Source: Bacteroidia bacterium (lineage in GTDB: Bacteria > Bacteroidota > Bacteroidia > Cytophagales > Cyclobacteriaceae). Taken from it: DNA of 64,000 bases. The notes under the pieces are model-generated. The model did no database searches. It was not told where the DNA came from and saw only the letters and a list, made by a program, of their open reading frames with translations. How positions within the stretch are numbered: the stretch's first letter is position 1; each line of letters begins with the position of its first letter. Below, piece after piece: positions 26,306 to 34,833 of this stretch. The stretch is from positions 1 to 64,000 of the forward strand of contig JAUILA010000025.1 of assembly GCA_030432655.1 (NCBI GenBank), read 5' to 3'. Both the position numbers and the translations under genes were made by a program.

Positions 26306-27286
26306 TTATTTAGCGTACGTCACACTTTTTACAGCTTCAACAGTCCGCTTTACATTCGGGAGGATTTCCTCAATCAGTGTCGGGGCATAAGGCAAAGGAA
26401 GATCCCTTGAATTTACACGGTGTACCGGTGCATCCAGGTAATCAAATGCGTACTTCTGAATATGGTAGGTGATTTCCGAGCTGATGGCAGCAAGAGGCCA
26501 TGCTTCTTCCACAATTACAAGACGATTTGTCTTTTTAACGGAATCCACAATGGTCGCATAATCCAGTGGCCGTACCGTGCGCATGTCTATTACTTCCGCT
26601 GAAATACCATCCTTTTCAAGTTCCTGTGCCGCTTCATTAACCACCTTCATCATTTTTCCGAAAGATACCAGCGTAACATCACTGCCTTCCCGTGTCACAT
26701 CAGCAACGCCAAGGGGAATGAGGTATTCACCTTCAGGAACTTCACCTTTGTCTCCGTACATGAGTTCCGATTCCATAAAGATAACCGGGTCATCATCACG
26801 TACGGATGACTTAAGAAGTCCTTTCGCATCGTAAGGGTTTGAAGGAACCACCACCTTAAGTCCGGGTGTATTGGCATACCAGTTTTCAAAATTCTGGGAG
26901 TGCTGTGAGCTGAGCATTCCTGCATTTCCGGTTGCTCCGCGAAATACCATAGGTACATTGAATTGGCCGCCCGACATGGACATCATCTTGGCAGCGCCGT
27001 TGATTATCTGGTCAATGGCTACCAGGGAGAAATTAAAAGTCATGAATTCAATGATGGGGCGAAGTCCGTTCATAGCCGCTCCCACACCAACCCCGGCAAA
27101 TCCGAGTTCTGCAATGGGTGTATCGATTACACGTTCCGGACCGAATTCATCCAGCATTCCCTGACTGACTTTATAAGCTCCGTTGTATTCTGCGACTTCT
27201 TCTCCCATAAGGAATACCTTGGGGTCACGGCGCATTTCTTCGCTCATCGCCTCGCCAAGTGCTTCTCTGAATTGAATTTCTCTCAT
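26306..27286 (-). CDS. pdhB: Pyruvate dehydrogenase E1 component, beta subunit
   Basis: A 326-residue transketolase-like beta subunit of an alpha2beta2 2-oxoacid dehydrogenase E1, which with thiamine diphosphate decarboxylates pyruvate and acylates lipoyl-E2. It opens with the family-typical MREIQFREALGEAMSEEM (ATG at 27286; the extra upstream codons are not family-like). It contains LMGEEVAEYNGAYKVSQGM, RVIDTPIAELGFAGVGVGAAM, and the C-terminal VIVEEAWPLAAISSEI domain. The alpha subunit and E3 are not in the window, and an E2 gene lies 24 kb away (51214-52566). Pyruvate is the most likely substrate, but a branched-chain enzyme is not excluded. It has its own promoter. Confidence 0.9.
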   Translation of the reverse strand: MREIQFREALGEAMSEEMRRDPKVFLMGEEVAEYNGAYKVSQGMLDEFGPERVIDTPIAELGFAGVGVGAAMNGLRPIIEFMTFNFSLVAIDQIINGAAKMMSMSGGQFNVPMVFRGATGNAGMLSSQHSQNFENWYANTPGLKVVVPSNPYDAKGLLKSSVRDDDPVIFMESELMYGDKGEVPEGEYLIPLGVADVTREGSDVTLVSFGKMMKVVNEAAQELEKDGISAEVIDMRTVRPLDYATIVDSVKKTNRLVIVEEAWPLAAISSEITYHIQKYAFDYLDAPVHRVNSRDLPLPYAPTLIEEILPNVKRTVEAVKSVTYAK

Positions 27287-27310
27287 GATTGGTGTTTTAT
27301 TTAGCGGGTG

Positions 27311-27342
27311 TAAATTTAGCACTCCCGCGCCATTCGACAAAA
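27311..27342 (-). promoter_or_regulatory. Promoter of the E1 beta gene: TTTTG-N19-TAAATTTA
   Basis: On the minus strand a -33 TTTTG (27338-27342) is followed after exactly 19 bases by TAAATTTA (27311-27318), one mismatch from TAnnTTTG. The ATG at 27286 would lie about 20 bases after the start of transcription. A terminator just upstream (27355-27384) separates it from the lipoprotein gene, which supports an independent promoter here. Confidence 0.65.
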
Positions 27343-27354
27343 TGGGTCAGACAT

Positions 27355-27384
27355 AAAAAAAGGCTCCGGAATTTCCGGAGCCTT
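27355..27384 (-). terminator. Rho-independent terminator of the OmpA/TPR lipoprotein gene
   Basis: On the minus strand an 11-pair stem, AAGGCTCCGGA / TCCGGAGCCTT with a three-base loop, is followed by seven or more T. It lies 21 bases after the stop codon of the gene at 27405-29204. Confidence 0.9.
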
Positions 27385-27404
27385 CTCTTCAGGTTTAAAA
27401 CCTA

Positions 27405-29204
27405 TTATTTCATAGCATCTGTGAAAGCCTGGTTGTCTGCATATTTAGCAAATTCCAGATCATTCAATGCTTTTTCTTTCAAATCAGGATCTGCAGCAAA
27501 TGCTTCCGAAAGGAAATTCGCAACATCTGATGCGCCTGCATTCCGACGAGCAGCGATCACAGCAACTACATAACGCGACATGGCGTACGTTTCGTCTTTG
27601 TCAGATCCATAATTATTGGTGTATTCTCCGTTCAGTGTCTCGTACGCCTGAGGATAATCTTCGCTCAGTGTCTGAGCCAGACCTTTGTTGAATACATTTT
27701 CCTTGGAAGGAGCTGCATTGGAAGTCGAGCGTACAGCATCTGAATACTTCGCCATCATGATCTCTGCGGATCCTTTGACTCCGTTAGCACCTTGTGCAAG
27801 TTCATTAGAAGGACTCATGCCCATAGCTTTCTGCAGGTGCTCATACGCCTTGTAAGGATTGCCCATCATCATATTGACGGATGCCAGGTTGGTATGCACC
27901 TCAGCAGATTCCTGCATGTTGGCGGCCAGTTCCAGTTGAGTCATTGCCTGCTCAGCATACGAATCAGCCTGTCCGGGGTTTTCCTGCGCCATAGCAATGT
28001 AAACCGCGGCAAGGTTGTTATGAGCTACCCAGGTATCTTCTTTGCTGATGGAAGCCTTGTAAATCGCTTCTTTTTCAGACAGGGAAGGAGTGAGTGTAGC
28101 ACCATACATCAGCTCTTCGTTTGAAAGCGTATCAGTATCGACTGAATTGTTGGCAAGCTGCTTTGAAAGAACAGAGATTTCAGAATCAGTTTTCTTTTCC
28201 ATTACGGTAAGAATTTCTGTCTCTGCTACACGCATCTTAGGATAAAGCTCACGGAATACCTTATTGTAGGTAGGAAGTGAGTGAAGCTGATCTTCTTTTT
28301 CCTCGTAGCTGCCTGCACCATTGATGATGTTCAGGTAAGCAGATTTTTCTTCAGAGGATATTCCGTCATACGTTGCCAGTGAATCTTTGAAAACCGTCCA
28401 GTCTTCAACAACATCTTTGATCACAAACTCAATGGAATCTGCCATGCCCATGTAATCATACTTGGACATTTCACGACGATAGAATTCTTCAATTGCCTCA
28501 GCACGATTCTTAGAGAGGTCAGAGTTTACTCTTTCAGGACCTTCCGGAGAGTGTGTACCAGTAATAGAAACTGTACGGGTAAGGTTCTTCTCAGCAATGA
28601 ATGCATCAAGTTTGTCACCACGATCACCGGTACGCTCAGAATAACGAAGAACAGAGCTACCCTGTGTAAAGTAGAAGTTTACATTGGTAGGGATCAGTTC
28701 TTCCTGATTATTGTATCCGTGATCTGCATAAGCTGCATAAGTAACAGGCATCGCCAGTTTACTGGTGGTGATAACACCCGGAGCAATTGGCATGCGCTCA
28801 GTTTCTTTCATTTTACCATTCTTGGGATCAGAAGCAACACCCTGAACCTCCAGCATACCTGATTTCATCTCAGGACTGTAAGCAAATGAAAAGCTTTCTG
28901 TCTGGCTTGGCTGTGTCTCATCCGCATTTGGATAATCCTCAGAACGGAATTGTAATTCTTCAAGGACTTCTTCACCATCTCCGTAGTTGTAAAAGGTCCT
29001 GACCGTATATACTTTTCCTTTCTTAAGCATTTTTACGGGTAGGTTGGCAGACATATCAAAAGCGACCGTATCCGCGTGAACCTCCAGTGGATTCGGCGTT
29101 ACGGTAAGATTCTGGTCCTCCGCCATTTTTACCATTTTATTGAGGGCACAACCAGAGAGGCCAATCAATCCAAATAATACTATAGCGTAGAATAATTTTC
29201 TCAT
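27405..29204 (-). CDS. OmpA-like/TPR outer-membrane lipoprotein
   Basis: A 599-residue lipoprotein with an SpII signal (IGLSGC, Cys19). A beta-rich N-terminal part (about 30-170) is followed by an OmpA-like peptidoglycan-binding region (about 180-250: NFYFTQGSSVLRYSE, VSITGTHSPEGPE, NSDLSKNRAEAIEEFYR), a helical middle, and C-terminal TPR-like repeats (about 390-560: HNNLAAVYIAMAQENPGQ, HTNLASVNMMMGNPYKAYEHL). It probably tethers the outer membrane to peptidoglycan and scaffolds partners through the TPRs. It is monocistronic with its own terminator. Its codon-regular sequence and dedicated terminator fit strong expression, but that is inference. Confidence 0.82.
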   Translation of the reverse strand: MRKLFYAIVLFGLIGLSGCALNKMVKMAEDQNLTVTPNPLEVHADTVAFDMSANLPVKMLKKGKVYTVRTFYNYGDGEEVLEELQFRSEDYPNADETQPSQTESFSFAYSPEMKSGMLEVQGVASDPKNGKMKETERMPIAPGVITTSKLAMPVTYAAYADHGYNNQEELIPTNVNFYFTQGSSVLRYSERTGDRGDKLDAFIAEKNLTRTVSITGTHSPEGPERVNSDLSKNRAEAIEEFYRREMSKYDYMGMADSIEFVIKDVVEDWTVFKDSLATYDGISSEEKSAYLNIINGAGSYEEKEDQLHSLPTYNKVFRELYPKMRVAETEILTVMEKKTDSEISVLSKQLANNSVDTDTLSNEELMYGATLTPSLSEKEAIYKASISKEDTWVAHNNLAAVYIAMAQENPGQADSYAEQAMTQLELAANMQESAEVHTNLASVNMMMGNPYKAYEHLQKAMGMSPSNELAQGANGVKGSAEIMMAKYSDAVRSTSNAAPSKENVFNKGLAQTLSEDYPQAYETLNGEYTNNYGSDKDETYAMSRYVVAVIAARRNAGASDVANFLSEAFAADPDLKEKALNDLEFAKYADNQAFTDAMK

Positions 29205-29334
29205 TGGTTTTAGTTATTTAATTACTTGGTTGTATAAATTTCAGAATAAATTAATTCCTTTAAATGAACATTTATACGCAATAATAGTTAAAAAAAATAA
29301 GAATTAGCAGGACAGAATTTGATAATATGCCTAT

Positions 29335-29342
29335 TATATTTG
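29335..29342 (+). promoter_or_regulatory. -7-like element TATATTTG in the 231-base divergent gap before the PspC gene
   Basis: TATATTTG matches TAnnTTTG fully. A TTTG at 29318-29321 is only 13 bases upstream, shorter than the usual 19, and the element is 93 bases from the PspC ATG at 29436. The rest of the gap (29205-29435) is AT-rich with no gene that I can see; a promoter for the divergent lipoprotein gene must also lie there (TATTATTG on the minus strand near 29278-29285 is the closest match). Confidence 0.35.
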
Positions 29343-29435
29343 TTATAGCGCATATTCATCGACCAGTTTCCGTTTTTTGTCGTTAAGTGGTTTCCGATTA
29401 TCAGTCATTTTTACGAAATTTACTGTTTAATAACT

Positions 29436-29654
29436 ATGAAAAAATTACAAAACATAGTAGAATCGCAGGCCTTCGGCGTTTGTACGAGACTGGGAGAAAA
29501 ACTGGGTATAGCTACATCCAGCATCAGATTGTTTTTTATCTACGCCTCATTTATCACCTTCGGATCACCCATTCTTATATATATGGGAATGGCCTTCATA
29601 ATGAATATCCGAAAGCATCTGCGTAGACGTAACAATTCGGTGTGGTATTACTGA
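29436..29654 (+). CDS. PspC-domain small membrane protein
   Basis: A 72-residue protein consisting of one PspC domain: the conserved FGVCTRLGEKLGIATSSIRL amphipathic segment followed by a membrane helix pair (LFFIYASFITF, ILIYMGMAFIMNI) and a basic tail. PspC domains act in membrane-stress (phage shock) responses in other bacteria. No PspA or PspB is nearby, so its role here is unknown. The last 7 bases overlap the convergent glycosyltransferase gene. Confidence 0.85.
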   Translation: MKKLQNIVESQAFGVCTRLGEKLGIATSSIRLFFIYASFITFGSPILIYMGMAFIMNIRKHLRRRNNSVWYY

Positions 29655-30688
29655 TCCCTGGCGTGTCTTTTGGCAAATGGCAGATCAGAGAATTTCCTGT
29701 GGCCTCTCACGTAATACTGCCAGATCACTGATCCCCTGTAGATAGTATCAAGATTATGAATCCGCATTATCTTTTGTGCGGATTTTCTCTTTGCCCGGTT
29801 TATTCCAAATCCTTTCCAGAAATGTAGATGCGCACGTAATACGGCCATTCCGTCAGCAAAACTGTCGAAAAGCATGAACTTAATACAGGCAACCATGTCC
29901 AGAGCGAGTCGCACCGGAAACTTTGTCCATAGTTCAGGAGATGTATAATTTTTGTATAAGAGGGTCAAGCCGTTCCTGAAATTCAGATAGGTTTTCCGTG
30001 GACTTGTCTTTGGCAATGTTCCGCCTCCGACATGATATACCTTGCTGTTTCCATTATACATCACTTTTTTTCCATACGTTTCAATTCTCCAGCACAGATC
30101 AATCTCCTCCATGTGCGCAAAGAAATCAGGATCAAACCCGTTTAATTCATGAAATATATCTGATCTGATGGCAAGGCACGCTCCTGTGGCCCAGAAAACG
30201 GGGTAAATACCATCATACTGCCCCAAATCTTTTTCCAGTGTGAGAAATAACCTTCCCTTGCAAAACGGATAACCAAGCCAATCGATGTATCCACCTGCCG
30301 CTCCGGCGTATTCAAAGGTGTCTTTCTGGTAGTAGGACAGAATCTTCGGCTGACAGGCAACTGTGTCTTCATCTTCCTCCATCATCCGGATGAGTGGATT
30401 CAGCCAGTTTTCGGTCACTTCAATGTCAGAATTGAGGAGGACATAATATTTTGCCTCGACTTGCTGCAAGGCCTCGTTGTATCCCTGGCTGTACCCGTTA
30501 TTCCGGGGAAGCCTGATCAGTTCAACATCCGGGTAATTCTCCGTGAGGAATTCAACTGAATTATCGGTAGAGGCATTATCGGCAACAATGATCCTGGCAT
30601 CATGGGTGTGACGAATTACTCCGGGAAGGAATTTCTCCAGAAATCCTACTCCATTGTAATTAAGAATTACTACTGCCGTTTGCACCAT
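29648..30688 (-). CDS. Glycosyltransferase family 2 (rhamnosyltransferase-like)
   Basis: A 346-residue GT-A enzyme with VVILNYNGVGFLEKFLPGV, the nucleotide-binding IIVADNASTDNS, the metal-binding YYVLLNSDIEV (NSD in place of DxD), and the acceptor motif ATGACLAIRSDIFHELNGFD followed by HMEEIDLCWRI. This is the class often annotated as rhamnosyl- or dTDP-sugar transferases for surface polysaccharide. A C-terminal hydrophobic segment may attach it to the membrane. Its ATG directly follows the YbaB stop (TAA then ATG), so the two genes form a minus-strand operon. Confidence 0.9.
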   Translation of the reverse strand: MVQTAVVILNYNGVGFLEKFLPGVIRHTHDARIIVADNASTDNSVEFLTENYPDVELIRLPRNNGYSQGYNEALQQVEAKYYVLLNSDIEVTENWLNPLIRMMEEDEDTVACQPKILSYYQKDTFEYAGAAGGYIDWLGYPFCKGRLFLTLEKDLGQYDGIYPVFWATGACLAIRSDIFHELNGFDPDFFAHMEEIDLCWRIETYGKKVMYNGNSKVYHVGGGTLPKTSPRKTYLNFRNGLTLLYKNYTSPELWTKFPVRLALDMVACIKFMLFDSFADGMAVLRAHLHFWKGFGINRAKRKSAQKIMRIHNLDTIYRGSVIWQYYVRGHRKFSDLPFAKRHARDQ

Positions 30689-31021
30689 TTACATCAGACC
30701 GCCCAGGTCCAGGCCCGGAATATTGGGGAGTACCCCTTCAGTGCTCTTACGAATTTCTTCTTTTGCCAGGACTTCCACTTCTGCAAGTGCCTTGTTAACG
30801 GCAGCTACCGTGAGATCCTGGATCATTTCCTTGTCATCGGGCTTTATGAGGCTGTCATCTATTTCAAGGGAAATGAGTTCTTTCTTGCCGTTAACACGGG
30901 CTCGTACCAAACCCCCTCCGGCTTCCCCTTCGGCATGAATATGAACAAGGTTTTCCTGGGCTTCTTTCATTTTAGCCTGCACCTCTTTCATTTTGCCCAT
31001 CATTTTCATCATATCAAACAT
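30689..31021 (-). CDS. ybaB: YbaB/EbfC family nucleoid-associated protein
   Basis: A 110-residue protein with the Met/Lys-rich N-terminal helix (MFDMMKMMGKMKEVQAKMKE), the central GEAGGGLVRARVNGKKELISLEID beta-strand region and a C-terminal helix, the layout of the dimeric YbaB/EbfC DNA-binding proteins. In many bacteria ybaB sits beside dnaX and recR; here it is followed by a glycosyltransferase. It probably coats DNA and modulates expression. Confidence 0.93.
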   Translation of the reverse strand: MFDMMKMMGKMKEVQAKMKEAQENLVHIHAEGEAGGGLVRARVNGKKELISLEIDDSLIKPDDKEMIQDLTVAAVNKALAEVEVLAKEEIRKSTEGVLPNIPGLDLGGLM

Positions 31022-31067
31022 AAGCAGTAGTGTTTGTCAGCCGTAAAATTAGGAATACTTTCAGAGA

Positions 31068-32990
31068 TCACCGCCTCACCACAATAATACTTCCTTCCCG
31101 TTCAATCTCCGTACCTGATTCGTCGATAATTCGAACTTTCATGGCATATGCTCCTTCCTGAACATTTTTCCCGTTTAGAACGCCATCCCATGAATCCCCG
31201 ATATCGGTTGCGTGGAATATCAGCTCGCCCCACCGGTTAAAAATCATGATCTCATACTCCGTGATAAATCGTGCATGTACTTCAAACAGGTCATTGAGTC
31301 CATCTCCATCAGGACTGAATGCATCAGGAAAAAAGACATTATTGGATTTATACAGCGTGATCACCCTGGAAATACTTTCCCGTCTGTCTCCCGCGTTTGG
31401 AACGGCCGTAATCCGGTACATAAGAACCTGAGAATCCGGATTGGTATCTACTTCGGTGAAGGTAGTATCACTGACGCGGGTCAGCTCGCTCAGGGCACCT
31501 CCGCCGTACGATTTTTCCACAATATATTCCTGAACTCCGCTAATATATCCTTCGTAAGGATTCCAGCTCAGCGTCACTTCATCTGCCGGTGTAATGGATC
31601 CGTTAAGATCGATCAGGCAGGCTACCACATTCGATGGGGTGCGGTTGTCACAGTAATCCCTGGGAACAATTTCATAGCAGTAATTCGTCAGGCCGGGAAT
31701 AACCGCAGTCTGATCAATATATTTTATCTGGGTTACGTCTGCGATCACTTCCGGCAGGGATCCCTCCGGGTGACGGTAAACTTCAAAGCCTTTGTAGACC
31801 GCCGGTTGAACCAGCGGTTCATTGATATACCAGCGAAGGTCAACATTCCCATCAGCGGTAATGATTGTTGAAATATCATTGATTGGAGGTGGTCCGGTCT
31901 GACTGTCCCCGTCAATACAGACCGGGAGAGAAGCGGAAAGTGTTCCTCCAAAAGAAACCCGCACCTGGAAACAGTAATTGGTGCCACATACCAGGTTATC
32001 AACAGTGTACTGGCTTGTTCCGTTTGGCTCAGTAGTCCAGAGCTGATCGTTTATGTAAATATCTACGTCGCTGTCGTAAGTGCCCGTTTCCCAGGTCAGG
32101 CCCGCACTGCTGTTATTCTCCGTCACCTCAAGCTGAACACTGCAAACTGTTTCGGAACTCACTTCCGGGCCGCCGCATGGGTCAATAGCAACTAATTCAA
32201 AGCAGTAGAAGTTATTCTCCAGATCCAGCCCGTCAACTGGCTGCGAGTCCAGCTGACCGGTGATCGTGGAAATCGTATTAAATGGTCCGTTATTCGTTGA
32301 CATTCTCACTTCGTAGAAAATGCCATCCTGGTTGTTCAATCCCAGGAGAATGGCCGACGGGTCCAGCGCTGAAACTGAACTGATCTGAGGAGCAGGAAGA
32401 GAAGGCTGGGGCACAATATCCTGTGTGCTTACCGGGCAGTTATTGGCTGAGCCTGCATCAATACCCCTGACACTGACAGTTCGGTTTAAATTGTTTGCGT
32501 ACGTATGGGTAGGTATTGGATCACCCTGGTTGATCGTCTGAACCGTACCATCGCCGTAGTCAATTTCATAGGATTCATAATTTGTGTCATTAACCTCAAG
32601 CTGAACGGATTGTCCGTTGCAAAGGAATACCGAGAAATCCGGCGCTGGTTTATCTTCAATAGTTATTGTAATGAAATCAGAGGTCCCGCTGAAGAGTATT
32701 TCCACGCGATAAACACCAGGCTCATCAAAGGTATATTCGAACGGATTCGGGTCCGGATCCGGTTTATCATTATTGTATATTCCGTCTCCGTTATAATCAT
32801 AATCACATGCACAGCCGCTAAGACAGTCACAGGTGGCTGTATACAAGTTTGTGAAATTCACCGTTGTTCCGGGACACCCACGAATAAAATCTGCCTCGAA
32901 CAATCCGTTTTCGCTCGGATTTTGTGCCCGGAGAAGTACAGGGGAGGTCACCACCAGGAGTAAAACCAGAATGCCGCGTACGTGATTCAT
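31068..32990 (-). CDS. Surface protein with PKD/FN3-like modules and a CHU_C (gliding-motility-associated) C-terminal domain
   Basis: A 640-residue exported protein. After a signal peptide (about 1-22) comes a PKD-like domain (about 30-115) interrupted by a Cys/Asp-rich insert (CDCLSGCACDYDYNGDGIYN) that resembles a calcium-binding loop. A series of Ig/fibronectin-III-like modules follows (about 120-540), then the CHU_C domain at the end: FFPDAFSPDGDGLNDLFEV, MIFNRWGELIF, and SWDGVLNGKNVQEGAYAMKV. CHU_C is a type B T9SS sorting domain, so the protein should be moved across the outer membrane and displayed or released. It has no enzymatic motif and probably acts in adhesion or binding. Confidence 0.88.
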   Translation of the reverse strand: MNHVRGILVLLLVVTSPVLLRAQNPSENGLFEADFIRGCPGTTVNFTNLYTATCDCLSGCACDYDYNGDGIYNNDKPDPDPNPFEYTFDEPGVYRVEILFSGTSDFITITIEDKPAPDFSVFLCNGQSVQLEVNDTNYESYEIDYGDGTVQTINQGDPIPTHTYANNLNRTVSVRGIDAGSANNCPVSTQDIVPQPSLPAPQISSVSALDPSAILLGLNNQDGIFYEVRMSTNNGPFNTISTITGQLDSQPVDGLDLENNFYCFELVAIDPCGGPEVSSETVCSVQLEVTENNSSAGLTWETGTYDSDVDIYINDQLWTTEPNGTSQYTVDNLVCGTNYCFQVRVSFGGTLSASLPVCIDGDSQTGPPPINDISTIITADGNVDLRWYINEPLVQPAVYKGFEVYRHPEGSLPEVIADVTQIKYIDQTAVIPGLTNYCYEIVPRDYCDNRTPSNVVACLIDLNGSITPADEVTLSWNPYEGYISGVQEYIVEKSYGGGALSELTRVSDTTFTEVDTNPDSQVLMYRITAVPNAGDRRESISRVITLYKSNNVFFPDAFSPDGDGLNDLFEVHARFITEYEIMIFNRWGELIFHATDIGDSWDGVLNGKNVQEGAYAMKVRIIDESGTEIEREGSIIVVRR

Positions 32991-33038
32991 TTACTTACAA
33001 GATAAATGATTTTCCTGGTAAACGAATGGAAGCTGATA

Positions 33039-34406
33039 TCATTGTCCGGTATTTAGCACCTCAAGGACCTTTTCCAGGGAAAGTTCTGTTTGATCACCGC
33101 TTCGCATGTCCTTAAGTGTATAGGTATTATTGACCCGCTCGCTTTCACCGATGATCAGGGTATAGGGAATATTCTTCTTGTCCGCATAGGCAAACATTTT
33201 CTTCGGTTTGGCAACTTCAGGATATATCTCGCCCTGGATCCCTGCCTCCCTGATACCTGCCAGCGCCTGCCAGCCGTATTCCCAGCTCTGGTCATCAAAG
33301 GCCACTACCAGCACAGTGGAGAATACCTGCGTGTCATCAGGGAACAATCCGAGCTCGTTCATCACATCATAGATCCTGTCAACGCCAAATGAGAATCCAA
33401 CTCCACTTATATCCGGCAAACCAAATACGCCGGTCAGATCATCATACCGTCCTCCGCCCGAGACACTGCCGATCGACACATTGTTAACCTTCACCTCGAA
33501 AATGGTCCCGGTGTAATAACTCAGTCCGCGAGCCAGCGTAAGATCAAGTTCGACCAGCTCCGGGTCAGCTCCGGCCGTTTCAGCCAGTGAAAGAACCCGT
33601 AAGATTTCATCCAGAACCGGTTTCCCTTCAACCCCCAGCATATCGTTCAAGGCAGACACCTTTTCCCGGTTTGACCCCCGCAGTTCCATGAACGGAACCA
33701 GTTTTTCCGTACTGGCTGTGCTTATCTCCTGACGGTGCATTTCATCAAAAACCTTATCACGTCCTATTTTGTCCAGCTTATCAATAGCGGTACAGAAGGC
33801 AGATTCCTTGCCCGACGCACCAATCTCGGCTGTGATGGCACTGAGTAATTTCCTGTGGTTTATTTTAATGGAATAATCGGTAATTCCGAGCTTCACAAAA
33901 ACCTTCTGGATCATCAGAATAATTTCGGCCTCGCAGGCCAGTGAATTGGTGCCTACAACATCAGCGTCGCACTGATAGAATTCCCGGTACCGGCCGCGTT
34001 GGGGTCTGTCGGCCCGCCATACCGGCTGAATCTGATACCGTTTGAACGGAAAACTTATGGCGTGCTGGTTAAGTACCGTAAACCGGGCAAAGGGTACCGT
34101 AAGGTCATACTTGAGCCCCTTTTCCGCTATTTTGGGAGTGACTGCCGATTCTCCGTCAGACAGGTCAGACGCATCCACCGACTTGAGGTATTGACCGGAA
34201 TTCAGAATTCTGAATAATAGCTGGTCCCCTTCATCCCCGTATTTTCCCGTGAGAACATCCAGTTTTTCCATGGCCGGAGTCTCCAGCGGCATGAAGCCAA
34301 AAGTCCGGAAAACTTCCCGGATGGTATCAAATATAAAATTACGCCGTGCCATTTCTTCCGGACCGAAATCACGGACACCTTTGGGCAATGAGGGTTTTGT
34401 GCTCAT
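33039..34406 (-). CDS. hisS: Histidine-tRNA ligase
   Basis: A class II aminoacyl-tRNA synthetase of 455 residues charging tRNA-His. Seen are the N-terminal KPSLPKGVRDFGPEEMARR, the motif 2 region YQIQPVWRADRPQRGRYREF, the HisRS signatures LARGLSYYTGTIFEVK and GGGRYDDLTGVFG, and motif 3 in GVGFSFGVDRIYDVM, followed by an anticodon-binding domain. The start is the ATG at 34406; ten additional in-frame codons upstream are not family-like and overlap a -7 box. Confidence 0.97.
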   Translation of the reverse strand: MSTKPSLPKGVRDFGPEEMARRNFIFDTIREVFRTFGFMPLETPAMEKLDVLTGKYGDEGDQLLFRILNSGQYLKSVDASDLSDGESAVTPKIAEKGLKYDLTVPFARFTVLNQHAISFPFKRYQIQPVWRADRPQRGRYREFYQCDADVVGTNSLACEAEIILMIQKVFVKLGITDYSIKINHRKLLSAITAEIGASGKESAFCTAIDKLDKIGRDKVFDEMHRQEISTASTEKLVPFMELRGSNREKVSALNDMLGVEGKPVLDEILRVLSLAETAGADPELVELDLTLARGLSYYTGTIFEVKVNNVSIGSVSGGGRYDDLTGVFGLPDISGVGFSFGVDRIYDVMNELGLFPDDTQVFSTVLVVAFDDQSWEYGWQALAGIREAGIQGEIYPEVAKPKKMFAYADKKNIPYTLIIGESERVNNTYTLKDMRSGDQTELSLEKVLEVLNTGQ

Positions 34407-34411
34407 GCCGG

Positions 34412-34419
34412 CAAAACTA
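34412..34419 (-). promoter_or_regulatory. hisS -7 element TAGTTTTG, five bases before ATG
   Basis: On the minus strand TAGTTTTG (full match to TAnnTTTG) is followed by CCGGC and then the hisS ATG. The tgt promoter has TTTTTGCCGGGCATG in the same place. Transcription should therefore start at or next to the ATG. A TTG lies at 34436-34438, slightly close for a -33 box. Confidence 0.5.
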
Positions 34420-34476
34420 CGAAAATCGACCCACACAATGAACTCGCTTCACTTGCATTAAAAAATCCCGATAGGG

Positions 34477-34507
34477 TTTACATATATTAATTTATCCTTT
34501 ATCTTTG
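34477..34507 (+). promoter_or_regulatory. Promoter TTTA-N19-TATCTTTG before the small basic protein gene
   Basis: TATCTTTG (34500-34507) fits TAnnTTTG perfectly and is followed by C; TTTA lies exactly 19 bases upstream. With the ATG at 34535 the leader would be about 22 bases. This is one of the cleanest promoter matches in the window. Confidence 0.6.
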
Positions 34508-34534
34508 CACCCTGTTTGTAAAAAGAGAATCATC

Positions 34535-34780
34535 ATGGCAGTTACCAGACTTAAAAGAAAAGCGAAAAGAAATAAATCCAGAGCTGCGGCCCGTCAGGCG
34601 AAGATCAAGAGGCTTAACACCAAGCCGGTGATAGAGTCTGTTGACGTAGAGGCCATTAAGGAGGAGTTTGACTCATCCAATAAAAAGTCTTCAAAATCCT
34701 CGAAAAAAGAAGAAAAAGAAGGGGCCCCGAAAGCCGAAGATAAAGCGGAGAAGGACGAAGAAAAGAAAGAGGCAGAGTAG
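34535..34780 (+). CDS. Small charge-segregated protein of unknown function
   Basis: An 81-residue protein that I cannot assign. Residues 1-30 are strongly basic (MAVTRLKRKAKRNKSRAAAR, then QAKIKRL), the middle (NTKPVIESVDVEAIKEEF) looks folded or conserved, and the last 35 residues are a disordered Lys/Glu/Ser tail. The basic head would suit binding to rRNA or DNA, as in ribosomal-protein-like or nucleoid proteins. The frame opens ten codons earlier, but the ATG at 34535 sits properly downstream of a strong promoter. A terminator follows, so it is a single-gene unit. Confidence 0.75.
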   Translation: MAVTRLKRKAKRNKSRAAARQAKIKRLNTKPVIESVDVEAIKEEFDSSNKKSSKSSKKEEKEGAPKAEDKAEKDEEKKEAE

Positions 34781-34806
34781 GCAGGATTTAAATAACCTCA
34801 TTAGCA

Positions 34807-34833
34807 AGCTCCCGCATACCGGGGGCTTTTTTT
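34807..34833 (+). terminator. Rho-independent terminator after the small basic protein gene
   Basis: An eight-pair stem AGCTCCCG / CGGGGGCT (one G-T pair) with loop CATAC is followed by seven T. It also overlaps the stop codon of the convergent phosphoesterase gene. Confidence 0.85.

Noticed and set aside
26293-26312. Weak AT-rich dyad between the unknown secreted gene and E1 beta as a terminator
   Set aside because: The stem is five A/T pairs at best and there is no clear T run, so it is not listed.
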